Positions 9,472 to 18,724 of a DNA stretch of 64,000 bases are shown here, one piece after another (position 1 is the first letter of the stretch; each line of letters starts with the position of its first letter). This DNA comes from Amycolatopsis sp. CA-126428 (GTDB taxonomy: Bacteria > Actinomycetota > Actinomycetes > Mycobacteriales > Pseudonocardiaceae): the NCBI RefSeq assembly GCF_002904335.1, contig NZ_PPHF01000110.1:1-64000 (forward strand), given 5' to 3'. Position numbers and translations under genes: made by a program. The notes under the pieces are model-generated. The model was not told the origin of the DNA, did not search any database, and saw only the letters and a list, made by a program, of their open reading frames with translations.

Positions 9472-9509
9472 GCCGAGGACCGCCGGGGGGGTCGAACGTC
9501 AGCGGCACG

Positions 9510-10439
9510 TCAGACCGCGAAGAAGATCAGGCTGCCGATTCCGGCGACGACGCAGTAAATAGCGAACGGGGTCAGAGTACGCGTTTCGAAGTATCCGGTG
9601 AGGAATCGGACAGAAATGTACGAAGCGACCCCGGCGATGACGCTGCCGACGAGGGCGGGGCCGAGCGAAGCGTGGTTTTCGGGGGCGAACAGCGTCGGCA
9701 TCTTGAGCACTCCCGCGGCCAGGATCACCGGCGTGGCGAGCAGGAAGGCGAACCGCGCCGCGTCCTCGTGCCCCAGCCCGCGGCGCAGGCCGGCGACCAT
9801 CGTGATGCCCGAGCGGCTGATGCCCGGCAGCAGCGCGAGGATCTGGGCGGCGCCGATCAGCACGGCCTCGCCGACCCGCAGCTTCGCCAGCCGGACGTCG
9901 GTCTGCTCCTCGACGCTGATCGCCCGCATCACCATCGTGTCCTCGGCCGAAAAGTCCACTGTGTCCTCTTCCGCAGCCGCCTTGCCGGGCTTGGAGAACT
10001 TCTCGGCGGCGTAGAGGACCCCGCCGTTGAGGGCGAGGAAGATCGCCGCCGGCACCGGCTTGCCGAGGTAGTCGCGCAGCAGGCTTTCGAAGAGCAGCCC
10101 GGCCAGCCCGACCGGGATGGTGGCGAGCACCAGCAGCCACGCGAGCCGCTGGTCCGGCGTGCGCACTTCGCGGTGGCGGATCGACGTCCACAGCCCGCGG
10201 ATGATCCGCACCCAGTCCTTGCGGAAGAACAGGACCAGCGCGAGCGCGGTGGCGACGTGCATCGCCACCAGCACCGCGAGGTACGGCGAATCCTTGCCGA
10301 TGCTCAGGTCCCGCTGCCACGAGCCGCCGAGCCAGGCGGGCAGCAGGATGCTGTGGCCGAGACTGGACACCGGAAACAATTCCGACACCCCTTGCAAGGC
10401 GCCGACGACAATCGCCTCGACATAGGTCACCGCGGACAT
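9510..10439 (-). CDS. uppP: undecaprenyl-diphosphatase (BacA/UppP)
   Basis: A 309-residue integral membrane phosphatase that recycles undecaprenyl pyrophosphate to the monophosphate carrier for peptidoglycan and other wall polymers. Both family signatures are present: ALQGVSELFPVSSLGH near the N-terminus and LLPGISRSGITMVAGLRRGL in the second half. A hydrophilic insert at about 140-175 (KPGKAAAEEDTVDFSAED) is longer than in E. coli. The start is the ATG at 10439 behind AAAGGGG. Its stop is immediately followed by the presumed original start of the CtaG-like gene, so the two form an operon. Overproduction of this family gives bacitracin resistance in other bacteria. Confidence 0.95.
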   Translation of the reverse strand: MSAVTYVEAIVVGALQGVSELFPVSSLGHSILLPAWLGGSWQRDLSIGKDSPYLAVLVAMHVATALALVLFFRKDWVRIIRGLWTSIRHREVRTPDQRLAWLLVLATIPVGLAGLLFESLLRDYLGKPVPAAIFLALNGGVLYAAEKFSKPGKAAAEEDTVDFSAEDTMVMRAISVEEQTDVRLAKLRVGEAVLIGAAQILALLPGISRSGITMVAGLRRGLGHEDAARFAFLLATPVILAAGVLKMPTLFAPENHASLGPALVGSVIAGVASYISVRFLTGYFETRTLTPFAIYCVVAGIGSLIFFAV

Positions 10440-10568
10440 TCCGTACCCCTTTTTCGCCGAATCCCGACACGGAAGCTACCGGCCCTTTCGTTAGCGCGAG
10501 GCAAGGGGGACGCCCCGGCTCAGCGTCCCCACAGCTGATGTTCACATATATGAACTTCAATCATGTTC

Positions 10569-10598
10569 TTGACTGGCGTTCGGCTCGTGGCTTAGCGT
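10569..10598 (+). promoter_or_regulatory. predicted sigma-70-type promoter of the pip leader region
   Basis: TTGACT (10569-10574), an 18-nt spacer and TAGCGT (10593-10598) form one of the best promoter matches in the window. It lies in an AT-richer patch. Transcription would begin near 10605, about 45 nt before a short open frame. Confidence 0.5.
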
Positions 10599-10650
10599 TT
10601 AGCCCGTCGCCGCCACGACGAACTTCGCACCCTCGACGAGGAGGATCGAA

Positions 10651-10680
10651 ATGCGTGAGCGGACTGCCCGACCCCGCTGA
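10651..10680 (+). CDS. candidate 9-residue leader peptide MRERTARPR
   Basis: A ten-codon frame (ATG to TGA) encodes MRERTARPR, with four arginines. It has a strong ribosome site, GAGGAGG, about 7 nt upstream, and lies about 50 nt after a good promoter. Two long perfect hairpins follow within 100 nt. The layout (promoter, tiny ORF, stacked stems, downstream gene) resembles attenuation leaders or an sORF-bearing small RNA. I do not recognise the peptide, and translation is not shown. Confidence 0.4.
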   Translation: MRERTARPR

Positions 10681-10692
10681 CCCCCCTGAACC

Positions 10693-10729
10693 GGGGACCC
10701 GCTCAGCCCGGCGGCGGGGGCGGGTCCCC
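10693..10729 (+). terminator. 10-bp GC-rich hairpin after the leader ORF
   Basis: GGGGACCCGC (10693-10702) pairs perfectly with GCGGGTCCCC (10720-10729) around a 17-nt loop. No U-tract follows, only CACCTTTCTC, so it could be an attenuator or a weak terminator. Confidence 0.5.
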
Positions 10730-10747
10730 ACCTTTCTCGGCCGTCGT

Positions 10748-10774
10748 CCCGGCGCCCGGCGGCGGGGCGCCGGG
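10748..10774 (+). terminator. second 10-bp GC-rich hairpin before pip
   Basis: CCCGGCGCCC (10748-10757) pairs perfectly with GGGCGCCGGG (10765-10774) around a 7-nt loop. A third, weaker stem (CCCTACG with CGTAGGG, about 10788-10831) encloses CCTC-CAT-GAGG. Confidence 0.45.
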
Positions 10775-10857
10775 GCGACTGCCGAGGCCCTACGGCAAAG
10801 TGTCACCTCCATGAGGCAGATCGTCGTAGGGAGCAGGCAGTCATCTCATACGGCACA

Positions 10858-11811
10858 GTGACTCGCATGGACGAGCTCTACCCGCCGATCTCCCCGCGCG
10901 CCGAGGGATTCCTCGAAACCGGTGACGGGCACCGGATCCGGTGCCAGGAGGCGGGCAACCCGGCCGGGAAACCGGTCGTGGTGCTGCACGGCGGTCCCGG
11001 CAGCGGGATCGCCCCGATGGCCCGGCGGCACTTCGACCCCGACGCTTACCGGATCGTCCTGTTCGACCAGCGCGGCGCGGGCCGGTCGACGCCGGACGCG
11101 GGCGATCTCACCGCGAACACCCTGTGGCACCTGGTCGCCGACATGGAACTGCTGCGCGAACGGCTCGGCATCGAGCGCTGGCAGCTCTTCGGTGGCTCCT
11201 GGGGCGCGACCCTCGCCCTCGCTTTCGCCGAGACGCACCCCGCACGCGTCAGCGAGATCATCCTGCGAGGCGTGTTCACCGTGCGGCAGAGCGAGCTGGA
11301 CTGGATCTACCGCGGCGGCGCGGCCCACCTGTTCCCGCGCGAGTGGGAAGCGTTCCTCGCCCCGCTCCCGCCGGGGCTCCGGGACGACCCGCTGAGGGGG
11401 TACGCGGTGTTGCTCGACGACCCGGCCGAGGAGGTCCGCCACCACGCGGCGGTGGCATGGAGCACCTGGGAGGGCGCGACGGTTTCGGTGCTGCCGCAGG
11501 AGTCGTTCATCCGCCAGTACGCGGACCCGGCGTTCGCGTGGCCGTTCGCCCGGCTCGCGGTCCACTACTTCACCCAGGGCGCCTGGCTCGACGACGGCCA
11601 GCTGATCCGCGACGCGGGCAAGCTCGCGGGCATCCCGGGCGTGATCGTCCAGGGCCGCTACGACACGGTCTGCCCGCCGACCACGGCGTACGAGCTGCAC
11701 CGGGCGTGGCCCGGTTCGGAGCTGAAGCTGCTCGAGGGAGCCGGGCACGCGGTGACGGACCCGGGCGTCCTGGCGGCCCTGCGAGCGGCGACGGACTCAT
11801 TCCGCGAGTAG
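10858..11811 (+). CDS. pip: prolyl aminopeptidase
   Basis: A 317-residue alpha/beta-hydrolase of peptidase family S33 that removes N-terminal proline from peptides. The family signatures are VVLHGGPGSGIAP (oxyanion region), FDQRGAGRSTP and the nucleophile elbow FGGSWGATLALAF (Ser114). A late GRYDTVCP supplies the acid and GAGHAV the histidine. The start is either GTG 10858 or ATG 10867 (MDELYPP). No Shine-Dalgarno is seen, and a CATACG hexamer lies 5 nt before the GTG, so a leaderless start is possible alongside the upstream leader promoter. The 3' end overlaps the convergent tetR gene by 15 nt. Cytoplasmic. Confidence 0.92.
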   Translation: MTRMDELYPPISPRAEGFLETGDGHRIRCQEAGNPAGKPVVVLHGGPGSGIAPMARRHFDPDAYRIVLFDQRGAGRSTPDAGDLTANTLWHLVADMELLRERLGIERWQLFGGSWGATLALAFAETHPARVSEIILRGVFTVRQSELDWIYRGGAAHLFPREWEAFLAPLPPGLRDDPLRGYAVLLDDPAEEVRHHAAVAWSTWEGATVSVLPQESFIRQYADPAFAWPFARLAVHYFTQGAWLDDGQLIRDAGKLAGIPGVIVQGRYDTVCPPTTAYELHRAWPGSELKLLEGAGHAVTDPGVLAALRAATDSFRE

Positions 11812-12348
11812 CACCTCGAACACCTTCTCCAGCTTCGCCACGACGACGGCTTCGTCGGCGTGCGCGAGCGCGGTGCTGCCGAGGAGCGTGCGCATCACCC
11901 AGAAGCCGGCGATGACGGACAGGGCCAGCGCCGGTCCCGCCGGGTCCCGCCCCGGAAGCAGGTCGGTCAGGTGCTTCTCGACGTGCCGCTCGATGCCCGC
12001 GCGGAGGATGTCCGCGGCCCGCGGGTTGGGGGCCGAACGCAGCATCAGCAGGAACGGGTCGAGCCGCGCGGCCTCCGGAGCGGTCCGGCGCACGAGCGAG
12101 GCCGCGAGGTCCGCGGCGAGCGTCGCCGGGTCGCCGGTGAGCACGGTCCGCTCGGCCATCGCCGCCTCGACGACCTCTGCGAAGAGGCCTTCCTTCGAGC
12201 CGAAATAGCGGTTGACGAGCATCGCGGTGACGCCGGCGGCCTCGGCGATCTCGCGCACGCCGACGCCGTCGTAGCCCGCCCGGGTGAACGCTTCGAGCGC
12301 GGACGCCAGGATCGCTTCCCGGGTCGCGGCGGCGTTGCGAGGTCTCAT
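11797..12348 (-). CDS. TetR-family transcriptional regulator
   Basis: A 183-residue repressor-type protein. The N-terminal helix-turn-helix is complete (EAILASALEAFTRAGYDGVG, then VREIAEAAGVTAMLVNRYF and SKEGLF). The C-terminal ligand domain is TetR_C-like with no recognisable ligand motif. The ATG at 12348 abuts a 41-bp two-palindrome operator. A TACACT -10 hexamer inside that operator ends 7 nt before the ATG, so the mRNA should be leaderless and self-repressed. The divergent short-chain dehydrogenase gene shares the control region and is the likely target. Confidence 0.9.
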   Translation of the reverse strand: MRPRNAAATREAILASALEAFTRAGYDGVGVREIAEAAGVTAMLVNRYFGSKEGLFAEVVEAAMAERTVLTGDPATLAADLAASLVRRTAPEAARLDPFLLMLRSAPNPRAADILRAGIERHVEKHLTDLLPGRDPAGPALALSVIAGFWVMRTLLGSTALAHADEAVVVAKLEKVFEVLLAE

Positions 12349-12389
12349 GTATACGAGTGTAGACTTGCCGTAAGTCTACAGTTGTATAC
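12349..12389. promoter_or_regulatory. 41-bp double-palindrome TetR operator
   Basis: The symmetrical pattern is GTATAC-N3-TGTAGACTT-N5-AAGTCTACA-N3-GTATAC. Each half can also be read as GTATAC-N4-GTAGAC or its mirror, as expected for two repressor dimers. It covers the -10 box of tetR and lies just upstream of the SDR promoter. Confidence 0.8.
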
Positions 12390-12407
12390 CTCTGGATAGG
12401 GTGCTTC

Positions 12408-13187
12408 ATGGATCTCGAAATCGCAGGTAAACGCGCTCTTGTCACCGGTTCGAGCGCGGGTCTCGGCGAGGCGATCGCGCGGCTGCTGGCCGCGGAAGGC
12501 GCTTCGGTCGTGGTCCACGGCCGGGACGCGGCCCGCACGGAGAAGGTGGCGGCGGCGATCGGCGCGGCCGGGGTCGCCCTGGGCGATTTGTCGACCGACG
12601 CCGGAGCCGACGCGGTCGCCGAGGCGGCCGGGGACGTCGGCATCCTGGTCAACAACGCCGGCGCGTACGACCACCTCGGGTGGACCGACGCGACGGCGGC
12701 GGACTGGACCGCGATGTACGAGGCGAACGTCGTCTCGGCGGTCCGGATGATCCAGCGCTGCGTACCAGCCATGCGCGAGCGCGGGTGGGGCCGGGTGGTC
12801 CAGATCGGCGGCGGCCTGGCGATCCAGCCCCTGGCGATGCAGCCGCACTACACGGCGACGCTGGCCGCGCGGCACAACCTGGCGGTCTCCCTCGCCCGCG
12901 ACCTCGCCGGCACCGGCGTGACGTCGAACGTGGTGTCCCCCGGCGCGATCCTGGTCGGCTCCGTGCGCGACCTGCTCACGGAAATCGCCCCGGCACACGG
13001 GTGGGGGACGTCGTGGGAGGACATCGAGCGCGCCGCGGCCCGCGACCTGGTCCCGAACGACGTCGGCCGGCTGGGCCGCCCGGAAGAGATCGCGGCCGCG
13101 GTCGGCTACCTGGTCAGCCCGGCGGCGGCGTACGTGAGCGGCGCGACGATCCGCGTCGACGGCGGCACGATCCGGTCGGTCGCCTAG
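12408..13187 (+). CDS. SDR-family oxidoreductase with altered catalytic residues
   Basis: A 259-residue short-chain dehydrogenase/reductase. The Rossmann motif TGSSAGLGEAIA, the NNAG motif (LVNNAGAYDH) and the C-terminal GGTIRSVA end are normal. The catalytic region is not: the usual Ser is replaced within QIGGGLAIQP, and the YxxxK motif reads YTATL, so the lysine is Leu. It may be a degenerate enzyme, a ligand-binding protein, or an SDR with altered chemistry. The start is the ATG at 12408, with TAGGGT ending 5 nt upstream (leaderless). Control by the divergent TetR is inferred from the shared operator. Confidence 0.85.
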   Translation: MDLEIAGKRALVTGSSAGLGEAIARLLAAEGASVVVHGRDAARTEKVAAAIGAAGVALGDLSTDAGADAVAEAAGDVGILVNNAGAYDHLGWTDATAADWTAMYEANVVSAVRMIQRCVPAMRERGWGRVVQIGGGLAIQPLAMQPHYTATLAARHNLAVSLARDLAGTGVTSNVVSPGAILVGSVRDLLTEIAPAHGWGTSWEDIERAAARDLVPNDVGRLGRPEEIAAAVGYLVSPAAAYVSGATIRVDGGTIRSVA

Positions 13188-13984
13188 AGGCGGCCACCCG
13201 AAGCCGTGTCGCCGGAGAGGCGCTGGGCCAGGTACACCGGGACCGTCGACACCACGATCAAGACCGCCGCCACCACGTTGACGATCGGGGCCTGGTTCGG
13301 CCGGAACAGGTTGTCGTAGATCCAGATCGGCAGCGTCTCCATGCCCGTGCCCAGGGTGAACGTCGTCACGATGATCTCGTCGAACGACAGCGCGAAGGCC
13401 AGCAGGCCGCCCGCCAGCAACGCCGACCGCAGCATCGGGAACGTCACCAGCCGGAACGTCGTGAGGCCGGTCGCGCCGAGGTCCATCGAGGCCTCCTCCA
13501 GGTTGCCGCCCAGCCGGCGCAGCCGCGCGACCACGTTGTTGAACACCACCACGATGCAGAATGTCGCGTGCGCGATGATCGCCGTCAGCAGGCCGAGGTC
13601 GATGCCCAGGATGGTCCGGAACGCGTTGTTCAGCGCGATGCCCGTGACGATGCCCGGCAGCGCGATCGGCAGGATGATCAGCAGCGACACCGGGTTGCGC
13701 CCGAAGAACCGGTAGCGCTGCAAGGCGAACGCGGCCATCGTGCCGAGCACCAGCGCGATCGCCGTCGCCGCCAGGCCCGCCTCGACGCTCGTCCACAGCG
13801 CGTGCAACGCCCCTTCGTTCGACGCGGCCCGGCTCCACCACTCCAGCGTGAACCGCGCCGGCGGCCAGCCGAACGTCGTGTCCGCGTTGAACGAGTTGAG
13901 CAGCACCACCACCAGCGGGAAGTAGATCACCGCCAAGCCGAGGCCGAGCGCCGTCCACAACAACACCCGGGAGGTACGCATCAA
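13184..13984 (-). CDS. potC: polyamine-type ABC transporter permease (PotC-like)
   Basis: A 266-residue inner permease with about six membrane spans. The EAA loop that docks on the ATPase is clear: NLEEASMDLGATGLTTFRLV. It is the last gene of a leftward operon (aldehyde dehydrogenase, ATPase, binding protein, PotB, PotC), and family and neighbours point to putrescine or spermidine uptake. Starts at ATG 13984 or 13981 are both possible. It begins 5 nt after the PotB stop, and its stop overlaps the convergent SDR stop by 4 nt. Confidence 0.9.
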   Translation of the reverse strand: MMRTSRVLLWTALGLGLAVIYFPLVVVLLNSFNADTTFGWPPARFTLEWWSRAASNEGALHALWTSVEAGLAATAIALVLGTMAAFALQRYRFFGRNPVSLLIILPIALPGIVTGIALNNAFRTILGIDLGLLTAIIAHATFCIVVVFNNVVARLRRLGGNLEEASMDLGATGLTTFRLVTFPMLRSALLAGGLLAFALSFDEIIVTTFTLGTGMETLPIWIYDNLFRPNQAPIVNVVAAVLIVVSTVPVYLAQRLSGDTASGGRL

Positions 13985-13989
13985 GGCTC

Positions 13990-14820
13990 CTAGAGGTTGT
14001 CAAGCGCGCCGGTGCGGCGCACCGCGGCCAGGTACCCGAGCATGATCACGACCGGCACGGTCGCCACCGTGGCCGCGAACGGGAGGTTGTTCGCCGCGCC
14101 GATGTTGTCGTAGACGACGTTGCCGAGCATCTGGGACGTGCCGCCGACGATCTTCACCGCGATGTAGTCGCCCAGGGACAGCGAAAACGTGAAGATCGAG
14201 CCCGCCACGATCGCCGGGAACGTCAGCGGCAGGATCACCGAGCGGAACGTCCGGAACGAGCGCGCGCCGAGGTCGCCGGAAGCGTCCACCAGGGAATCCG
14301 GCAGCCGGTCGAGGCCGGCGTAGATCGGCAGGATCATGTACGGCAGCCACAGGTACGAGAGCGTGATGATCGTCGCCGTGACGCCGTACCCGGGCGAAAT
14401 CGAGCTCAGGGCGCCGTTGCCGGACAGCATCGACCGCCACGCGTACGCCTTCACCAGGTAGCTCGCCCACAGCGGCGTCATCACCGCGATCACCAGGATC
14501 CGCTGCGCGCGCGGCGAGGCGAGCTTGGCCATCGCGTACGCCATCGGGAACGCGAGTGCGGCTGTAATGATGGTCACCAGCGCCGCGATCCCGACCGTGC
14601 GGAAGGTGATCGTGCGGTACACCGCGTCGGTGAACAGCGTCTCGAAGTTGCCCAGCGACCAGTCGATGACGACCTGGCCGGTGAAACTGTCGGTGTGCCA
14701 GAACGCCGTGACGAACAGCGCGGCGAGCGCGCCCAGGTAGGCCAGGCCCAGCCAAAGGAGCGGCGCCGACAACAGGAAACCCAGGCGCAGCTTGGGTCTC
14801 CGGTAGAAGAAGGCGGTCAT
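13990..14820 (-). CDS. potB: polyamine-type ABC transporter permease (PotB-like)
   Basis: A 276-residue permease with about six spans. The EAA-type loop is LVDASGDLGARSFRTFRSVI. It pairs with PotC to form the channel of the polyamine-type importer. The start is the ATG at 14820 with GAGGCAAG just upstream; an upstream frame continuation crosses a perfect 15-bp hairpin and is not coding. The 74-nt gap to the binding-protein gene holds that hairpin, which may lower permease relative to binding-protein expression. Confidence 0.9.
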   Translation of the reverse strand: MTAFFYRRPKLRLGFLLSAPLLWLGLAYLGALAALFVTAFWHTDSFTGQVVIDWSLGNFETLFTDAVYRTITFRTVGIAALVTIITAALAFPMAYAMAKLASPRAQRILVIAVMTPLWASYLVKAYAWRSMLSGNGALSSISPGYGVTATIITLSYLWLPYMILPIYAGLDRLPDSLVDASGDLGARSFRTFRSVILPLTFPAIVAGSIFTFSLSLGDYIAVKIVGGTSQMLGNVVYDNIGAANNLPFAATVATVPVVIMLGYLAAVRRTGALDNL

Positions 14821-14839
14821 CTTGCCTCGCAGGATGAGG

Positions 14840-14885
14840 CCGGACGCGGCGGGCGGAGTGGGGGGACACAGCCCGCCGCGTCCGG
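14840..14885 (-). terminator. 15-bp intercistronic hairpin between binding protein and permeases
   Basis: CCGGACGCGGCGGGC (14840-14854) pairs perfectly with GCCCGCCGCGTCCGG (14871-14885) around a 16-nt loop, directly after the binding-protein stop. There is no U-tract, so it is more likely an mRNA-stabilising or partial termination element than a full terminator. Confidence 0.6.
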
Positions 14886-14894
14886 GGTCTGGGG

Positions 14895-16097
14895 TCAGCC
14901 CTTGATTTCGGTCCAGGCGCGGGTCCACTCGCCGTAGTCCTTGCACTTGACGTCCGTGCGGCCGTCGAGGCACTGCTGGATCGGCGTGGTCCAGTACGCG
15001 ATCTTCGCCGCGTACCCGGCGTCGTTGGCGTGGTAGGTGTCGCAGAGCGTCTTGTCCGTCATCTCCGCGCACGCCTCCGGGTTGGCCGGTGCCTCGCCGA
15101 AGTACTCGGCGACCTGGGCGTTGACCTTCGGGCTGACGATGTAGTCGAGCCACTTGTACGCGCACGTCTTGTGCGGCGACTTCGCCGCGACCATCCAGGT
15201 GTCCGACCACCCGGTCGCGCCCTCGCTCGGCACGGCGGCTTCGAGCGGCGCACCCTCGCCCTTGGTCAGGTTGACCGTGACCTGCCAGGCGGTCCCGACG
15301 ACGGCATCGGCGTTCTTCAGCGCCTGGGACTCCTTGAGGTAGTCCGACCAGTACTCGCTGACCAGCGGCCGCTGCTGCTTGAGGAGGTTGACGGCGGCGG
15401 TGAACTGCTTGTCGTCGAGGGCGTACGGGTTCTTGATGCCGAGGTCAGGCTGGTGGGCCTGCAGGTACAGCGCGGCGTCGGCGAGGTAGATCGGCGAGTC
15501 GTAGGCGATCACCTTGCCCTTGTACGGCGAGTTCGCGTCGAACATCACCGACCACGACGCCGGTGCCGGCGTCACCTTGTCGGTGCGCCAGGTCAGCAGG
15601 TTCGCGCCCCAGCCGTGCGGGATGCCGTAGGAGACGCCGCCGACGCTGTTCCACGGCTTGTTCTTGAGGAACGGCTGGACATCGGCGTAGTTCGGCACGA
15701 GCGTGGTGTTCACCGGCTCGGCGTCGCCGGAGGCGACCAGCCGCAGCGACGCGTCCCCGGAGGCGGACACGACGTCGTACTGCCCGGTCTTCATCAGCGT
15801 GACGGCCTCGTCGGACGTGCCGAACGGCTTGACGTTCACCTTGCAGCCGGTCTGCTGCTCGAACGGCGTCACCCAGTTCACCTTCGGGTCGTTCGAGCCG
15901 TTCTCCGCGTACCCCGGCCAGGCCAGGACGTTCAGCTGGCCTTCCGGCTGCCCGAGCGCCTTCAGCGCTTCCAGCTTCGGCGGCGTGAACCCCTGCGCGC
16001 CCGGCGGGGCGGCGGAGTTCGAGCCGGACGTGCCACATGCAGCCAACAGCAGGCTGGCGCCGAGCACCCCGGCGAGCCGCGTCTTCCTGTTCTTCAT
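14895..16097 (-). CDS. potD: polyamine-type ABC transporter substrate-binding lipoprotein
   Basis: A 400-residue extracellular binding protein of the PotD/PotF type. Residues 1-21 are a lipoprotein signal with lipobox LLAAC, so it is tethered outside the membrane. The mature part has the usual two-lobe features: NVLAWPGYAENG at the start, FEQQTGCKVNV and YDVVSASGDASLRL. Several extra cysteines near the C-terminus (CAEMTDKTLCDTYH, CLDGRTDVKC) probably form disulfides. The start is the ATG at 16097; an upstream in-frame extension is rejected because it removes the signal peptide from the N-terminus. The substrate is inferred as putrescine or spermidine from the operon. Confidence 0.9.
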   Translation of the reverse strand: MKNRKTRLAGVLGASLLLAACGTSGSNSAAPPGAQGFTPPKLEALKALGQPEGQLNVLAWPGYAENGSNDPKVNWVTPFEQQTGCKVNVKPFGTSDEAVTLMKTGQYDVVSASGDASLRLVASGDAEPVNTTLVPNYADVQPFLKNKPWNSVGGVSYGIPHGWGANLLTWRTDKVTPAPASWSVMFDANSPYKGKVIAYDSPIYLADAALYLQAHQPDLGIKNPYALDDKQFTAAVNLLKQQRPLVSEYWSDYLKESQALKNADAVVGTAWQVTVNLTKGEGAPLEAAVPSEGATGWSDTWMVAAKSPHKTCAYKWLDYIVSPKVNAQVAEYFGEAPANPEACAEMTDKTLCDTYHANDAGYAAKIAYWTTPIQQCLDGRTDVKCKDYGEWTRAWTEIKG

Positions 16098-16107
16098 GGC
16101 AACCCTT

Positions 16108-17192
<1,085 letters not shown>

Positions 17193-17196
<4 letters not shown>

Positions 17197-18620
17197 AGTG
17201 CGCTCATCACGTGCTTGACGCGCGTGTAGTCCTCGAGGCCGTAGAGCGAGAGGTCCTTGCCGTAGCCGGACTTCTTGAACCCGCCGTGCGGCATCTCGGC
17301 GACCAGCGGGATGTGCGTGTTGATCCAGACGCAGCCGAAGTCGAGCTTCGCGGCGGCGCGCATCGCCCGCTGGTGGTCGCGGGTCCAGACCGAGGACGCG
17401 AGGCCGTACTGCACGGCGTTCGCGGCCTTCAACGCCTCCGCTTCGTCGGTGAAGCGCTGGACGGTGATGACCGGGCCGAAGATCTCGTTCTGGCTGATCT
17501 CGTCGTCCTGGCGGACGCCGGAGACCACGGTGGCTTCGTAGAAGTAGCCTTCGCCGCCGATCCGATGCCCTCCACAGTGGACGGTCGCGTGGGCGGGCAG
17601 CCGGTCGACGAACCCGGCCACCTTTTCGAGCTGGGCGGCGTTGTTGAGCGGGCCGTAGGCGACGTCTTCGTCGTCCGGCTTGCCCGTCTTGGTCTGCGTG
17701 GCCTGCCGGGTGAGCGCGGCGACGAAGGTGTCGTGCACGTCGTCGGCGACCAGCACGCGGGTGGCGGCGGTGCAGTCCTGGCCCGCGTTGAAGTACCCGG
17801 CGACGGCGATGGCTTCCGCGGCCGCTTCGAGGTCGGCGTCGCCGAAGACGATGACCGGCGCCTTGCCGCCGAGTTCCAGGTGCACGCGCTTGACGTCGTT
17901 CGCGGCGGACCTCGCGACTTCGATGCCCGCCCGGACCGAGCCGGTGATCGACACCATGGCCGGGATGTCGTGCTCGACCAGCGCGCGGCCGGTGTCGCGG
18001 TCGCCGCAAAGCACGTTGAACACGCCGGGCGGGAAGAACTCGCCGGCGATCTCGGCGAGCAGCAGCGAGGACGCCGGCGTCGTGTCGGAGGGCTTGAGCA
18101 CGACCGTGTTGCCGGCGGCGAGCGCGGGCGCGATCTTCCAGATGGCCATCAGCAGCGGGTAGTTCCACGGCGTGACCTGGGCGCAGACGCCGACGGGCTC
18201 CCGCCGCACGAACGACGTGTGGCCCTCCATGTACTCCCCCGCCGCGCGGCCCTCGAGCACCCGCGCGGCCCCGGCGAAGAACCGGACCTGGTCCAGGACC
18301 ATCGGGATCTCTTCGGACATCGTGAGCGCGATCGGCTTGCCGGTGTTCGCGGACTCGGTTTTGACCAGGTCCTCGGCGCGGGCTTCGAGGGCGTCGGCGA
18401 GCTTGAGCAGCGCGAGCTGGCGCTGGGCGGGGGTGGTCGCGCGCCAGGTCTCGAACGCGGTCGCGGCGACCTGCAGCGCGTTGTCGACGTCTTCGGGTCC
18501 GGCGATCGGGGCGGTGCAGTAGGGGCGCCCGGTGACGGGGTCGGTGATCTCGGCCGTCCGGCCCGACTTGGACTCGACGTACGCGCCGCCGACGTAGTGC
18601 TTCAGCTCCTGCACGCTCAC
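17193..18620 (-). CDS. gamma-aminobutyraldehyde dehydrogenase-like ALDH
   Basis: A 475-residue NAD-dependent aldehyde dehydrogenase. The catalytic Cys lies in FNAGQDCTAATR, the Glu in VHLELGGKAPVIV, and the cofactor motif is VTPWNYPLLM. Overall it resembles PatD/PuuC-type enzymes that oxidise gamma-aminobutyraldehyde to GABA. Being first gene of the polyamine transporter operon supports this. GTG 18620 has GAGGA almost touching it; the second GTG at 18614 (VQELKHYVGG) sits at a better distance and may be the true start. Expression is probably controlled through the 18-bp palindrome in the divergent gap with the GntR gene. Confidence 0.88.
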
Positions 18621-18644
18621 TCCTCGGTGCCGACGGGAGCTAAA

Positions 18645-18662
18645 ACATATGACTTCATATGT
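18645..18662. promoter_or_regulatory. 18-bp perfect palindrome, probable GntR operator
   Basis: ACATATGA-CT-TCATATGT is near-perfectly symmetrical (8-bp arms) and strongly AT-rich against the local GC. It lies between the divergent aldehyde dehydrogenase operon and the GntR gene, which is the usual place for a FadR/GntR operator. Confidence 0.75.
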
Positions 18663-18724
18663 AATAGGACAAGGGGATGGGGCAAGATTGGTGCGAACGG
18701 GTACTCCGACCGGCGAGGATCACG

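Noticed and set aside
10600-10850. c-di-AMP (ydaO-type) or other known riboswitch
   Set aside because: A GGGGACCC element is present but the expected GGGGTGAATCC-type partner motifs are missing, and pip is not a usual target.
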